Shown here piece after piece: positions 1 through 6,071 of a stretch of DNA of 8,538 nucleotides; position 1 is the first letter of the stretch, and each line of letters opens with the position of its first letter. Under the pieces are notes generated by a model. The model was not told the origin of the DNA. It saw only the letters and a program-made list of their open reading frames with translations, and searched no databases. The translations under genes were made by a program, and so were the position numbers. Source of the DNA: an uncultured Aliterella sp. (GTDB taxonomy: Bacteria > Cyanobacteriota > Cyanobacteriia > Cyanobacteriales > Chroococcidiopsidaceae). Where the stretch lies: contig CAJQOK010000312.1 in assembly GCA_905479905.1 (NCBI GenBank), positions 1 to 8,538 on the forward strand. Reading direction: 5' to 3'.

Positions 1-752
1 TCTTAGTGCAGCGCGTAAGTAAAAAAAATCCTGGGGATTTTGGGCTGTGGATACTACGTGATGGCACGGACAATAAACCCCCCAAAGCACAATTATTGCA
101 AAGCCAACCAGGAGGAGATTTTATAATTACCCCCGATAGTAGCGCTGTGGCTGTTGCTCAAGGGCAAGGAGTAGCACTTTTAGCTTTGCAAGCAGCTACC
201 AAACCCTTAGACTTTTTGCCCAAATTTGGCATGGTGTTAAACTTTGCCGCCGATGGCACTAAAGCGGCGATGGTGCGCTTCAATTCTGATTACACGCGAT
301 CGCTCTTTTTAGTAGACAACCAAGGCGGACAAAAAGAACTGCTGCGTACTACTGGCTCTATTAATAGCTGTCTATTTCATCCTGTACTACCAAATCTATA
401 TTGTATGTTGACGCAGTTAATTGAAGCAGAAGTGTATCAAGAGCAGCCTTATCTAGCAGCCATTGACCTTAATTCTGGCAAGCAAACACCTTTAATAGTT
501 ATGCCCGAACAAAGAGATGTACAAATTAGTTTATCTCCTGATGGTTTGGCTTTACTTTTAGACCAAATTGAGACTAACCCCAATGATAGTTCGTCTCAAA
601 TCAATATTCCTCGCACTAATGATGGAGAGGCTATTGCTACCAGTCGTCTATGGTTAGTGCCTTTATTTGCTCGCGCTGTATCCACAACCTCCCCCTCGAT
701 CCAACCAGAGCAACTACCTTTACCAGGTTTTCATCCTCGCTGGCTACCTTAG
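1..752 (+). CDS. Beta-propeller (TolB/WD40-like) protein, C-terminal part, cut by left window edge
   Basis: This is the last ~250 residues of a larger protein. The frame is open to the first base (codon TTA at 3-5 precedes the GTG at 6), and the protein enters mid-domain, so the GTG is probably not the true start. The visible part has repeated blade-like units. Each has a small-residue/aspartate turn (TPDSSAVAVA, AADGTKAAMV, SPDGLALLLD) followed by a strand ending in a residue-listing motif (SLFLVDNQGG, LAAIDLNSGK, RLWLVPLF). This pattern is typical of TolB/WD40-type propellers, which act as binding platforms rather than enzymes. No membrane segment is visible here; a signal peptide, if any, lies outside the window. 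It ends in a Pro-rich tail (LPGFHPRWLP). It converges on the next gene with a 4-bp overlap. Exact function and partner are not recognisable. Confidence 0.8.
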   Translation, partial: LVQRVSKKNPGDFGLWILRDGTDNKPPKAQLLQSQPGGDFIITPDSSAVAVAQGQGVALLALQAATKPLDFLPKFGMVLNFAADGTKAAMVRFNSDYTRSLFLVDNQGGQKELLRTTGSINSCLFHPVLPNLYCMLTQLIEAEVYQEQPYLAAIDLNSGKQTPLIVMPEQRDVQISLSPDGLALLLDQIETNPNDSSSQINIPRTNDGEAIATSRLWLVPLFARAVSTTSPSIQPEQLPLPGFHPRWLP

Positions 753-1147
753 AGGTTATTGGTTAGAGCTTCAATTTCGGTAAAAGTTTGCAGCAGCAGC
801 CGCTTTGCTTGCAATTGCCAGCCCCATTTTTGCACTCTATAAGCTGTGATCGCACCGCCCATTGAAGCTACTAACCCTAAAGGCTGGGAGAATGAAATTC
901 CGACCAATAAGCCTAATCCGGCAATTCCCCAAAAGGGTAAAGCCACCGTTTGGCGTTGTTGTTCTACAATCTGCCTAATCCAATCCGACTGCATTGAGTC
1001 TTTTAAGGCGGCTATTGTCTGTTTCTGTTCGGCGGCGGATACTGATAAACCAATTTTTCGGCGTAGTTTCTCAATTTTTCGCGCAGTGGTGCTGTATTCG
1101 GTTAGCTCGTCTTCTGCCATTAACAGCAGGCGGTTTAGTTGCTCCAT
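749..1147 (-). CDS. Small two-helix membrane protein of unknown function
   Basis: The protein has 132 residues. Residues 1-65 are charged and predicted helical, possibly a coiled coil (AEDELTEYSTTARKIEKLRR). Two hydrophobic stretches follow, about residues 70-86 and 89-103, separated by a Ser-Gln-Pro turn. They look like a transmembrane hairpin. A second amphipathic helix rich in Gln, Leu and Lys closes the protein (residues 107-130). The topology suggests a membrane-anchored protein with both ends on the same side. I recognise no catalytic motif or family. The ATG at 1147 has only a weak AAGAG-type ribosome site. An open frame on the opposite strand (846-1151) is the antisense shadow of this gene. 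Function unknown; calling it a real gene rests on its coherent helix-hairpin-helix layout and its tight convergence with the neighbour. Confidence 0.7.
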   Translation of the reverse strand: MEQLNRLLLMAEDELTEYSTTARKIEKLRRKIGLSVSAAEQKQTIAALKDSMQSDWIRQIVEQQRQTVALPFWGIAGLGLLVGISFSQPLGLVASMGGAITAYRVQKWGWQLQAKRLLLQTFTEIEALTNNL

Positions 1148-1177
1148 TTGACTAATTGCTCTTTACTTGGATAATTC

Positions 1178-1186
1178 AGCATAGCA
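1178..1186 (-). promoter_or_regulatory. Candidate extended -10 for the small membrane protein gene
   Basis: Read on the minus strand, this is TGC followed by TATGCT, an extended -10 element (TGn plus four of six matches to TATAAT). It lies about 30 bp upstream of the ATG at 1147. No good -35 is present, which an extended -10 can tolerate. This is a motif match only. Confidence 0.3.
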
Positions 1187-1259
1187 AAACCCGCGCCCCT
1201 ACTTATTCCTTTGTTTTAATTACTAACTATATATTTTCACCTTCTCAGTAAAATTACGG

Positions 1260-1290
1260 TTGACACTCTATTTAATTTATTGTGTAGGAT
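1260..1290 (+). promoter_or_regulatory. Candidate sigma70-type promoter for the coiled-coil gene
   Basis: A perfect TTGACA at 1260-1265 is followed after 19 bp by TAGGAT at 1285-1290 (four of six matches to TATAAT). A start near 1297 would give an untranslated leader of about 145 nt before the ATG at 1444. The spacer is two bases longer than ideal. A weaker alternative lies downstream (TTGAGA at 1337-1342 with poor -10 candidates). Confidence 0.35.
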
Positions 1291-1313
1291 AATTTAACCA
1301 AAAGTTAATTAAC
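1271..1313 (+). promoter_or_regulatory. Cluster of TTAA elements resembling an SphR (Pho) box; includes a 10-bp palindrome
   Basis: TTTAATTT (1271-1278), TTTAACCA (1293-1300) and GTTAATTA (1304-1311) start at 11-bp multiples (offsets 0, 22 and 33). The first two fit the cyanobacterial SphR/PhoB half-site PyTTAAPyPy(T/A) fully, and the third fits at seven of eight positions. The element at offset 11 (1282-1289) does not match. GTTAATTAAC at 1304-1313 is also a perfect palindrome. In such AT-rich DNA chance matches are likely, so this is a weak operator prediction. Confidence 0.25.
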
Positions 1314-1443
1314 AAAGTATTTTAAAAGCGTGTAAATTGAGAAAAGTCAATAATCTCATACTTACTACAAATTTCCAGCAGTATTAAATTGTTAGCGCTC
1401 GTACTGTCAATATCAATACTTGAAAAGACTACACTAAATCACA

Positions 1444-2580
1444 ATGAATGAAATTAAAAGCTATCAAAATAAAGGTTTTGACGAATTAATGAATTATGTA
1501 AAATCTGTAGCAGAAATTGAAACTAATGTAAGTTGTAACGATTCCCAAAAGCAAATTATATCTGGGAACAGGGATAGAAACCGGGGATTAGAAGAATTAA
1601 TGAATTATCTAAAATCTGTAACAGAAATTGAAACTAATGTAAGTTGTAACGATTTACCAAAGCAAATTATGCCTGTACAGAATCAATTAATAATAGGAGA
1701 AATTGCAGCAATAGCTACAGAAACTCCGCAACAAATTAATCATTCTTTTGTATTAAGAGAAAATAAAGAAACCGTTTCACCATCAAATATAGCTAATTTG
1801 ATAGCTTTAATTGAAGATTTGCACTCATCAAATGCTAACTTGGTTAAGCAAGTAACCTATTTAAGCCGTGCGATCGCCGAGGTTCATCAAGATTTAGAAT
1901 CTTACAAAGTCCAATTTCATGCAGCGTCATCAAAACTGAGCGCCCAAAATCAAGAACTAGAAGTTAATCATCAAACTATTCAAGCGCAGACTAGCTCAAT
2001 TGAAAAGCTAACAACAGAACTTGCGATCGCACTTGAATTGATAACTCAAGTGCAAGCAGACTACAACGAACAATCTTATCAACTAGCAGCAGAAAAAGAT
2101 CGTGGTCGAGACTTGCGTACTCGTTTAAATCGAGAGCAGCAGCACAGTTTGCAACTCAAAGCTGCTTTAGAAAAATGTCTAGAAGTACCCACCACAAGCC
2201 ACCAATTAGCGGAAGAAACGGGGGATGAATCTATCAGCTTTACTCCCAAAGCACCGTCAATTAAGCCTTGGACGACCCAAACAAGAGGCGGATGTAATCC
2301 GATAGATTTAGCTTGGGATGCTCAACTCCCAAGTCAAAACAACTTAGATAGCGATCGCCCCCCAATGGTATCTCCAGAAGATTTAGAGCTATTTAGCAGT
2401 GTCAAGGCGGAGGACGAGGTACAGGCGATCGTACCGGAAGAAGACATAAAACCCGTAGTATCACCCATAAACGCCTCCGTCAATACTCACCCATCGCCCT
2501 CGCTGCTGGTATATCCCTCTCGTCCTCCCAAAGGGCGAAAATCCCTAGCATCTATTGAATTGCCCAATTTTGTTTCCTGA
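1444..2580 (+). CDS. Coiled-coil protein with duplicated N-terminal motif, function unknown
   Basis: The protein has 378 residues. It starts with two copies of a 28-residue unit, residues 11-38 and 48-75 (G-x-x-ELMNY-x-KSV-x-EIETNV). A polar linker follows. A long heptad-like helical region spans about residues 115-248, with segments such as LIEDLHSSNANLVKQVTYL and LRTRLNREQQHSLQLKAAL, and is very likely a dimeric coiled coil. The last ~130 residues are mostly low-complexity and Pro/Ser/Asp-rich. They contain one ordered-looking block (KPWTTQTRGGCNPIDLAWD, residues 274-292) and a terminal short motif (SLASIELPNF). No signal peptide, membrane helix or enzyme motif is seen. The layout suits a cytoplasmic scaffold or adaptor with short binding motifs, but that is inference. 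No clear Shine-Dalgarno precedes the ATG at 1444; this start is used because the repeat lies just inside it. Three HIP1 octamers lie in the gene. Confidence 0.8.
   Translation: MNEIKSYQNKGFDELMNYVKSVAEIETNVSCNDSQKQIISGNRDRNRGLEELMNYLKSVTEIETNVSCNDLPKQIMPVQNQLIIGEIAAIATETPQQINHSFVLRENKETVSPSNIANLIALIEDLHSSNANLVKQVTYLSRAIAEVHQDLESYKVQFHAASSKLSAQNQELEVNHQTIQAQTSSIEKLTTELAIALELITQVQADYNEQSYQLAAEKDRGRDLRTRLNREQQHSLQLKAALEKCLEVPTTSHQLAEETGDESISFTPKAPSIKPWTTQTRGGCNPIDLAWDAQLPSQNNLDSDRPPMVSPEDLELFSSVKAEDEVQAIVPEEDIKPVVSPINASVNTHPSPSLLVYPSRPPKGRKSLASIELPNFVS
1474..1557 (+). repeat. Direct repeat unit 1 inside the coiled-coil gene
   Basis: This 84-bp unit encodes residues 11-38. It matches the unit at 1585-1668 at 76 of 84 bases by my count, without gaps, including an exact run of 33 bases. 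The period is 111 bp (37 codons), so the reading frame is kept. Confidence 0.9.
1585..1668 (+). repeat. Direct repeat unit 2 inside the coiled-coil gene
   Basis: This is the second copy of the 84-bp unit, encoding residues 48-75. The 27-bp spacer between the copies (1558-1584) encodes an unrelated Asn/Arg-rich stretch. Most of the eight base differences change an amino acid, but the core ELMNY, KSV and EIETNVSCND blocks are identical. Confidence 0.9.
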
Positions 2581-2586
2581 ATAAAG

Positions 2587-3729
2587 CTAGGTTTTGACTA
2601 ATTTGCTCAACTTTTGAGCAATCTGTTGGTTAATAAATGCAACATCAAATCTTTGAATTGCTTGCAAATTGGCGGCTTGAGCCATCCTCGCACTCTGTTC
2701 TGGTTGAGCAATACAATTATTAATCGCGGCGGCTAAATCCATTGCATCACCTGGTGCAACTAGCCAGCCTGTTTTACCCGATTCTATTAATTCTTGAGCG
2801 CCCCCAGCTTGGGTAGCAATTACGGGTGTACCACACAACATTGCTTCCACAATAACGCGCCCAAAGGGTTCGGCAACGGTTGAAGTGTGAGTAACTAAGT
2901 TGCAAGCAGCCATCAGCGAATTAACATCGTCGCGGAAGCCTAAAAATTTAACTCGATTTTCTAAGTTTAATTCGGCAACTTGAGCGTGTAACTGCTGCAC
3001 GTAATCTTGTTCGCCAAATAGCGCATCACCAACTAAAAGTGCTGTAACATTTTCTGGACAACTGGTTAGAGCCTCAAGTAGTATATGCTGCCCTTTCCAA
3101 GGCGACAAGCGGCTAAAGTGTCCTACCAAAAACCCATCTTTATCTATGCCTAACTGTTGTTTGAGATCGGTGGCGGGTTGCTGTTGGTACAAAGCTAGGT
3201 CGAAGCCATTGTAAACAAATTCGACAATATCTTTTCGCCCCCCGGCGGCGATAAAAGCATCTTGACTTGCTTGAGAATTGGCAATAACCAAAGCTGCACG
3301 GTTAGCCAAAGTTACGGCGATTCGGCGGTTTGTGGCACTAAAGTGATCTAAAGACAAAATATCGTGCAGGTGATACACCAAAGGACGACGACTTAAGAAA
3401 CTTGCGATCGCACCCACTACTAGAGCTTTTTGGGTATTAGCATAAATTAAATCGTAGTCACGACTCAAGGTAGCAACGCGATTAATTAATGGTAATAATT
3501 GCTTTAAACTACCCAAACCCTGAGCCAAACTGCTTTCTTTACGTACTTCAATAGCTTTAGTCGCTAACACCTGGACGGGAATATGCTGTTTTTCTAACAA
3601 CTGTTTAAACGTCCCGTCCGCAAACAACCCCACCAAACAACTATCTCGGTAGGGTTTGGCAATATCTATCAAACAAAGTTCCGCACCCCCCGGCTTACCG
3701 CTTTGGTCTAAAAACAAAATTCTGGTCAC
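2587..3729 (-). CDS. Glycosyltransferase family 4 (GT-B fold) protein
   Basis: The 380-residue length is normal for GT4 retaining transferases, which move a sugar from a nucleotide-sugar to a glycan or lipid-linked acceptor. The N-terminal acceptor domain begins MTRILFLDQ with the GGAE glycine loop at residues 14-17 and has VYHLHD at 118-123. The donor domain has the hinge strand VGHFSRLSPWKG (202-213), VKFLGF (260-265) and the signature E-x7-E at Glu287 and Glu295 (EPFGRVIVEAM), followed by CGTPVIAT. These are the usual nucleotide-sugar contacts of the family. No membrane helix is evident. The start codon is GTG, and its GTGA overlaps the stop of the upstream GT2 gene. No strong ribosome site is seen, which fits translational coupling. 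The 3' end is six bases from the convergent coiled-coil gene. Donor and acceptor sugars cannot be assigned. Confidence 0.93.
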   Translation of the reverse strand: MTRILFLDQSGKPGGAELCLIDIAKPYRDSCLVGLFADGTFKQLLEKQHIPVQVLATKAIEVRKESSLAQGLGSLKQLLPLINRVATLSRDYDLIYANTQKALVVGAIASFLSRRPLVYHLHDILSLDHFSATNRRIAVTLANRAALVIANSQASQDAFIAAGGRKDIVEFVYNGFDLALYQQQPATDLKQQLGIDKDGFLVGHFSRLSPWKGQHILLEALTSCPENVTALLVGDALFGEQDYVQQLHAQVAELNLENRVKFLGFRDDVNSLMAACNLVTHTSTVAEPFGRVIVEAMLCGTPVIATQAGGAQELIESGKTGWLVAPGDAMDLAAAINNCIAQPEQSARMAQAANLQAIQRFDVAFINQQIAQKLSKLVKT

Positions 3730-4715
3730 TTGGCTACACCCAAAAATTGTCGTGCTATGGGCTGGGGAGTATAGCTAAGAGTTAGAGCGGCTAAGGTGCG
3801 GAGATTAAATTTTTGCGCGGCGATCGCCTTAAATAAATAAGGTCTAGCTTCAGCTACTTGTCCCACCCGTAATAAACCGATGCCTAAAGTTGTATTATCG
3901 TGGGCTAATTGTTTTTCAAAGTAAGGTTTAAATTCTTGGAGAACTGGATCTTCAATAAATGTTTGACAACAAAAAATAGCGGCTTTACCTTTACGAATTT
4001 TTGCTTGAGCATTTTTGCTACCGCTAATCATAGTTTCTGATTGTTGGTGTACGCGATAGAAAGCTAGTTTTTCTGAGTGATAATAAGCTCCCTGACCGCT
4101 ACGGCAGCTAAGATAAATTATGTAATAATCCCAAAAAACTCCGGCTTCATAAAGTTTGTCCCATTGTACTGAACTACTACGAACAACTGCTGCCGAGGCA
4201 CTAAATACTGCTTTATCTATTAAACCAAGTCTATAAAAAGGTTTATAAATTCCTGCTTTTAAATCCTCCCGCTTTTCTCGTCGGGTTTGCTCCTCTGTAA
4301 GCTTTTGGTTAACTTTCCCCTCTGTATCAATTATATAAAAGTCACAAAAAGCTAAAACTACTTCTGGGTTCGCTTCTAGATGAGGAACAAGTTTTTCTAA
4401 AAAGTCTTTTTGCCATACATCATCATCGTTTAGACTAGCAACATACTTACCTTTTGCTTCTTTAAAAGCATAAGTAGCATTCAACCCTACTCCTACATTT
4501 GTCTCGTTACGTCTCAACCGCACCCTAGGATCATTAAAAGCATCAACAATCGGTTGGGGATTTTCGCTACTAAAATCATCAGAAACAATAACTTCAATGT
4601 TCTGATAAGTCTGCTGTAATACACTAAAAATTGCTTCTTTTAAGTACGCTGGACGATTATAAGTTGGAATAATAATACTTACTAATTCTTGCGGCGATTT
4701 AATTTCTATGGACAT
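3726..4715 (-). CDS. Glycosyltransferase family 2 (GT-A fold) protein
   Basis: The 329-residue protein has a GT2 catalytic domain in its first ~230 residues. It starts with SIIIPTYNRPAYLKEAI, followed by SVLQQTYQNIEVIVSDD (nucleotide-binding aspartate near 46-47). The metal-binding DXD position reads LNDDDVW (residues 95-101), where the neighbours have LDADDLW. The later acidic motif, EDW in the neighbours, is FWDYY here (194-198). YRVHQQSETM (220-229) is typical of GT2 enzymes of surface glycan loci. Residues 260-329 form a helical tail with a TPR-like repeat (LRVGQVAEARPYLFKAI). No membrane segment is visible, so it probably works at the inner face of the membrane. An AGGAG ribosome site sits 8 nt before the ATG. 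It is first in a two-gene unit with the downstream GT4. Substrate unknown. Confidence 0.92.
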   Translation of the reverse strand: MSIEIKSPQELVSIIIPTYNRPAYLKEAIFSVLQQTYQNIEVIVSDDFSSENPQPIVDAFNDPRVRLRRNETNVGVGLNATYAFKEAKGKYVASLNDDDVWQKDFLEKLVPHLEANPEVVLAFCDFYIIDTEGKVNQKLTEEQTRREKREDLKAGIYKPFYRLGLIDKAVFSASAAVVRSSSVQWDKLYEAGVFWDYYIIYLSCRSGQGAYYHSEKLAFYRVHQQSETMISGSKNAQAKIRKGKAAIFCCQTFIEDPVLQEFKPYFEKQLAHDNTTLGIGLLRVGQVAEARPYLFKAIAAQKFNLRTLAALTLSYTPQPIARQFLGVAK

Positions 4716-4723
4716 AAACTAGA

Positions 4724-4728
4724 CTCCT
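4724..4728 (-). promoter_or_regulatory. Ribosome binding site of the GT2 gene starting at 4715
   Basis: The minus strand reads AGGAG, 8 nt before the ATG. This supports 4715 as the start. Confidence 0.7.
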
Positions 4729-4767
4729 GTTTATATTTTTGTCAAAAAAATAAATATTCATCCATAC

Positions 4768-4796
4768 AATATCATCAAAGAAATTTATTTCTTCAA
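4768..4796 (-). promoter_or_regulatory. Candidate promoter for the GT2-GT4 pair
   Basis: On the minus strand, TTGAAG (4791-4796) is followed by a 17-bp spacer and GATATT (4768-4773). Each element matches the sigma70 consensus at four of six positions. A start near 4761 would leave a leader of about 45 nt. The 116-bp gap to the previous gene is AT-rich and offers several similar weak matches. A short AAGAAAT...ATTTCTT inverted repeat (4778-4793) overlaps the spacer. Confidence 0.22.
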
Positions 4797-4831
4797 CAAA
4801 TTCTGCAATAACTACTACGTTTTAACTTCAA

Positions 4832-5773
4832 CTATTTTTGCAGTTGGATTTTATTAACCACATTTTTAAATCTCCTATACACATCTGTATTTAATTTACT
4901 TTTTACCAAAATTAGCATTTTTAGACGTAGATAGTTTTTGGTATATTGTAATTGAGGATAGTATTTAGTAGCCCGATTGCAAAAATCCCTTGCTCCTTTG
5001 TAGTCTTTGTTTTCTAAAGATTTCCAAGCTATATACAGATTCATGCGCCCATAGGTTTTATTTTTTATAGGTAATAACTCTTTAGGGACGGAACTATACA
5101 TTTTTTCGATTAATCTATCAAAATCTGGTAAAATTTCTTGGGAGTTTTTTGAGGAATTTTTGGAATGTTGTCTGTAGTATACCAAGAGTTCTTTAATTAG
5201 CCCAAAATCATAGTCCGCAGCTACCCGCGCCCACAGTTCCCAATCTTCGCCAAAACGCAAAGTTGGATCGAATAATCCCACTTTGTCGAAGCAGTTACGA
5301 CGTACCATTGGGATGCTACCACAGGGAATTGCGTTAATTTCAATTAGTTCTTTTCTGATATTTCCTTGTTTAAAATCAATCTTAACTTCCGCTCCCAGGT
5401 TCCCCTGCTCGTCAGTTAATATCACCCACGTAGCTACCAATCCTACCGTAGGATTGTTATCTAAAAATTTTACTTGTTTTTCTAGCTTTGTCCTGTGCCA
5501 CAAATCGTCAGCATCTAAAAACGTTATATACTCTCCACTAGCTTTACTAATTGCTAGGTTTCTGGCGGTGGAGACACCTTGATTGGACTGAGAAATAAAT
5601 TTGACGCGCTCGTCTGTTAAAGAATTAGCCCACTGGACTATATTGTCTGAGCTACCATCATTAACAATTAATACTTCAAAGTCAGTAAAAGTTTGCTGCA
5701 ACACTGACTCTAAGCTTTCTGGTAGATAAGTCATTGCATTATAGGCAGGAATAATTACAGCAACTTTAGGCAT
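4832..5773 (-). CDS. Glycosyltransferase family 2 (GT-A fold) protein
   Basis: This 313-residue protein is a complete GT2 transferase. The N-terminal half shows VAVIIPAYNAMTYLPESL, the uridine-binding region VNDGSSD (37-43), the metal-binding DXD motif in FLDADDLW (85-92) and NQGVSTARN (64-72). The catalytic-base region is FGEDWELW (174-181), preceded by CGSIPMVRR (151-159). YYRQHSKNSSKN (199-210) resembles the GT2 acceptor-loop motif. The C-terminal ~80 residues are helical, with one TPR-like unit (AWKSLENKDYKGARDFC), and very Lys/Tyr-rich. No transmembrane segment is seen. It is flanked by 298 bp upstream and 116 bp downstream of non-coding DNA, so it looks monocistronic or at least separately promoted. 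Its AT content appears higher than that of the GT4 gene at 2587-3729, and it has no HIP1 site. Sugar specificity cannot be inferred. Confidence 0.92.
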   Translation of the reverse strand: MPKVAVIIPAYNAMTYLPESLESVLQQTFTDFEVLIVNDGSSDNIVQWANSLTDERVKFISQSNQGVSTARNLAISKASGEYITFLDADDLWHRTKLEKQVKFLDNNPTVGLVATWVILTDEQGNLGAEVKIDFKQGNIRKELIEINAIPCGSIPMVRRNCFDKVGLFDPTLRFGEDWELWARVAADYDFGLIKELLVYYRQHSKNSSKNSQEILPDFDRLIEKMYSSVPKELLPIKNKTYGRMNLYIAWKSLENKDYKGARDFCNRATKYYPQLQYTKNYLRLKMLILVKSKLNTDVYRRFKNVVNKIQLQK

Positions 5774-5780
5774 ATGATAG

Positions 5781-5786
5781 CTCCCT
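5781..5786 (-). promoter_or_regulatory. Ribosome binding site of the GT2 gene starting at 5773
   Basis: The minus strand reads AGGGAG, 7 nt before the ATG at 5773. It supports this start. Confidence 0.65.
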
Positions 5787-5833
5787 GCTAGATAGTAGAC
5801 TTTTTTAACTTAGATTTGCACTTTACCTAAGTA

Positions 5834-5839
5834 ATTATA
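5834..5839 (-). promoter_or_regulatory. Candidate -10 element for the single GT2 gene
   Basis: The minus strand has a perfect TATAAT about 60 bp upstream of the ATG at 5773, giving a leader of about 55 nt. No -35 lies at 16-18 bp; the nearest partial match (TAGTCA) is 20 bp away and a perfect TTGACA lies much further upstream, so an activator may be needed. The rest of the 298-bp gap (5774-6071) holds no gene, RNA or strong hairpin that I can see. Confidence 0.35.
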
Positions 5840-6071
5840 CTGAGTTAGATTCTAATGATTGACTAGAAATCAAACGATTGTCAACTTTCAAGTAAGCCAA
5901 CCGTAGTAATACTCAAGTATATCCTGCCCTTTCAGCTAGTAAGAAACACTATATAAAGTATGTGTAAATAAATGATAAAGAGCGCGTGAAAATATTTAGG
6001 AGTAACTAGGCGCGATTACTTTTATACCCAAGCCACTGCTATTTTTCAAAGAAAAATCAATTATTAATGTT

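Noticed and set aside
846..1151. Rightward open frame of 101 codons
   Set aside because: It lies wholly antisense to the membrane protein gene, has a Cys/Ser/Ile-rich composition unlike a natural protein, and shows no ribosome site.
1148..1443. CRISPR, tRNA or riboswitch in the divergent region
   Set aside because: No regularly spaced repeats, no cloverleaf and no conserved aptamer core were seen. It is AT-rich promoter-type DNA.
4778..4793. AAGAAAT/ATTTCTT inverted repeat between two GT2 genes
   Set aside because: AT-only stem apart from one G-C pair, no U-tract. Expected by chance in this AT-rich gap.
5283..5582. Rightward open frame of 99 codons
   Set aside because: It is antisense to conserved GT2 motifs (DADD region). 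The coding pattern belongs to the minus strand.
6041..6057. ATTTTTC/GAAAAAT inverted repeat downstream of the GT2 gene ending at 6072
   Set aside because: The stem is seven mostly A-U pairs with a 3-nt loop and no U-tract on the minus strand. Too weak for a terminator call.
5774..6071. Remnant of a deleted gene in the 298-bp gap between GT2 genes
   Set aside because: No frame in either direction shows glycosyltransferase-like or other recognisable protein sequence.
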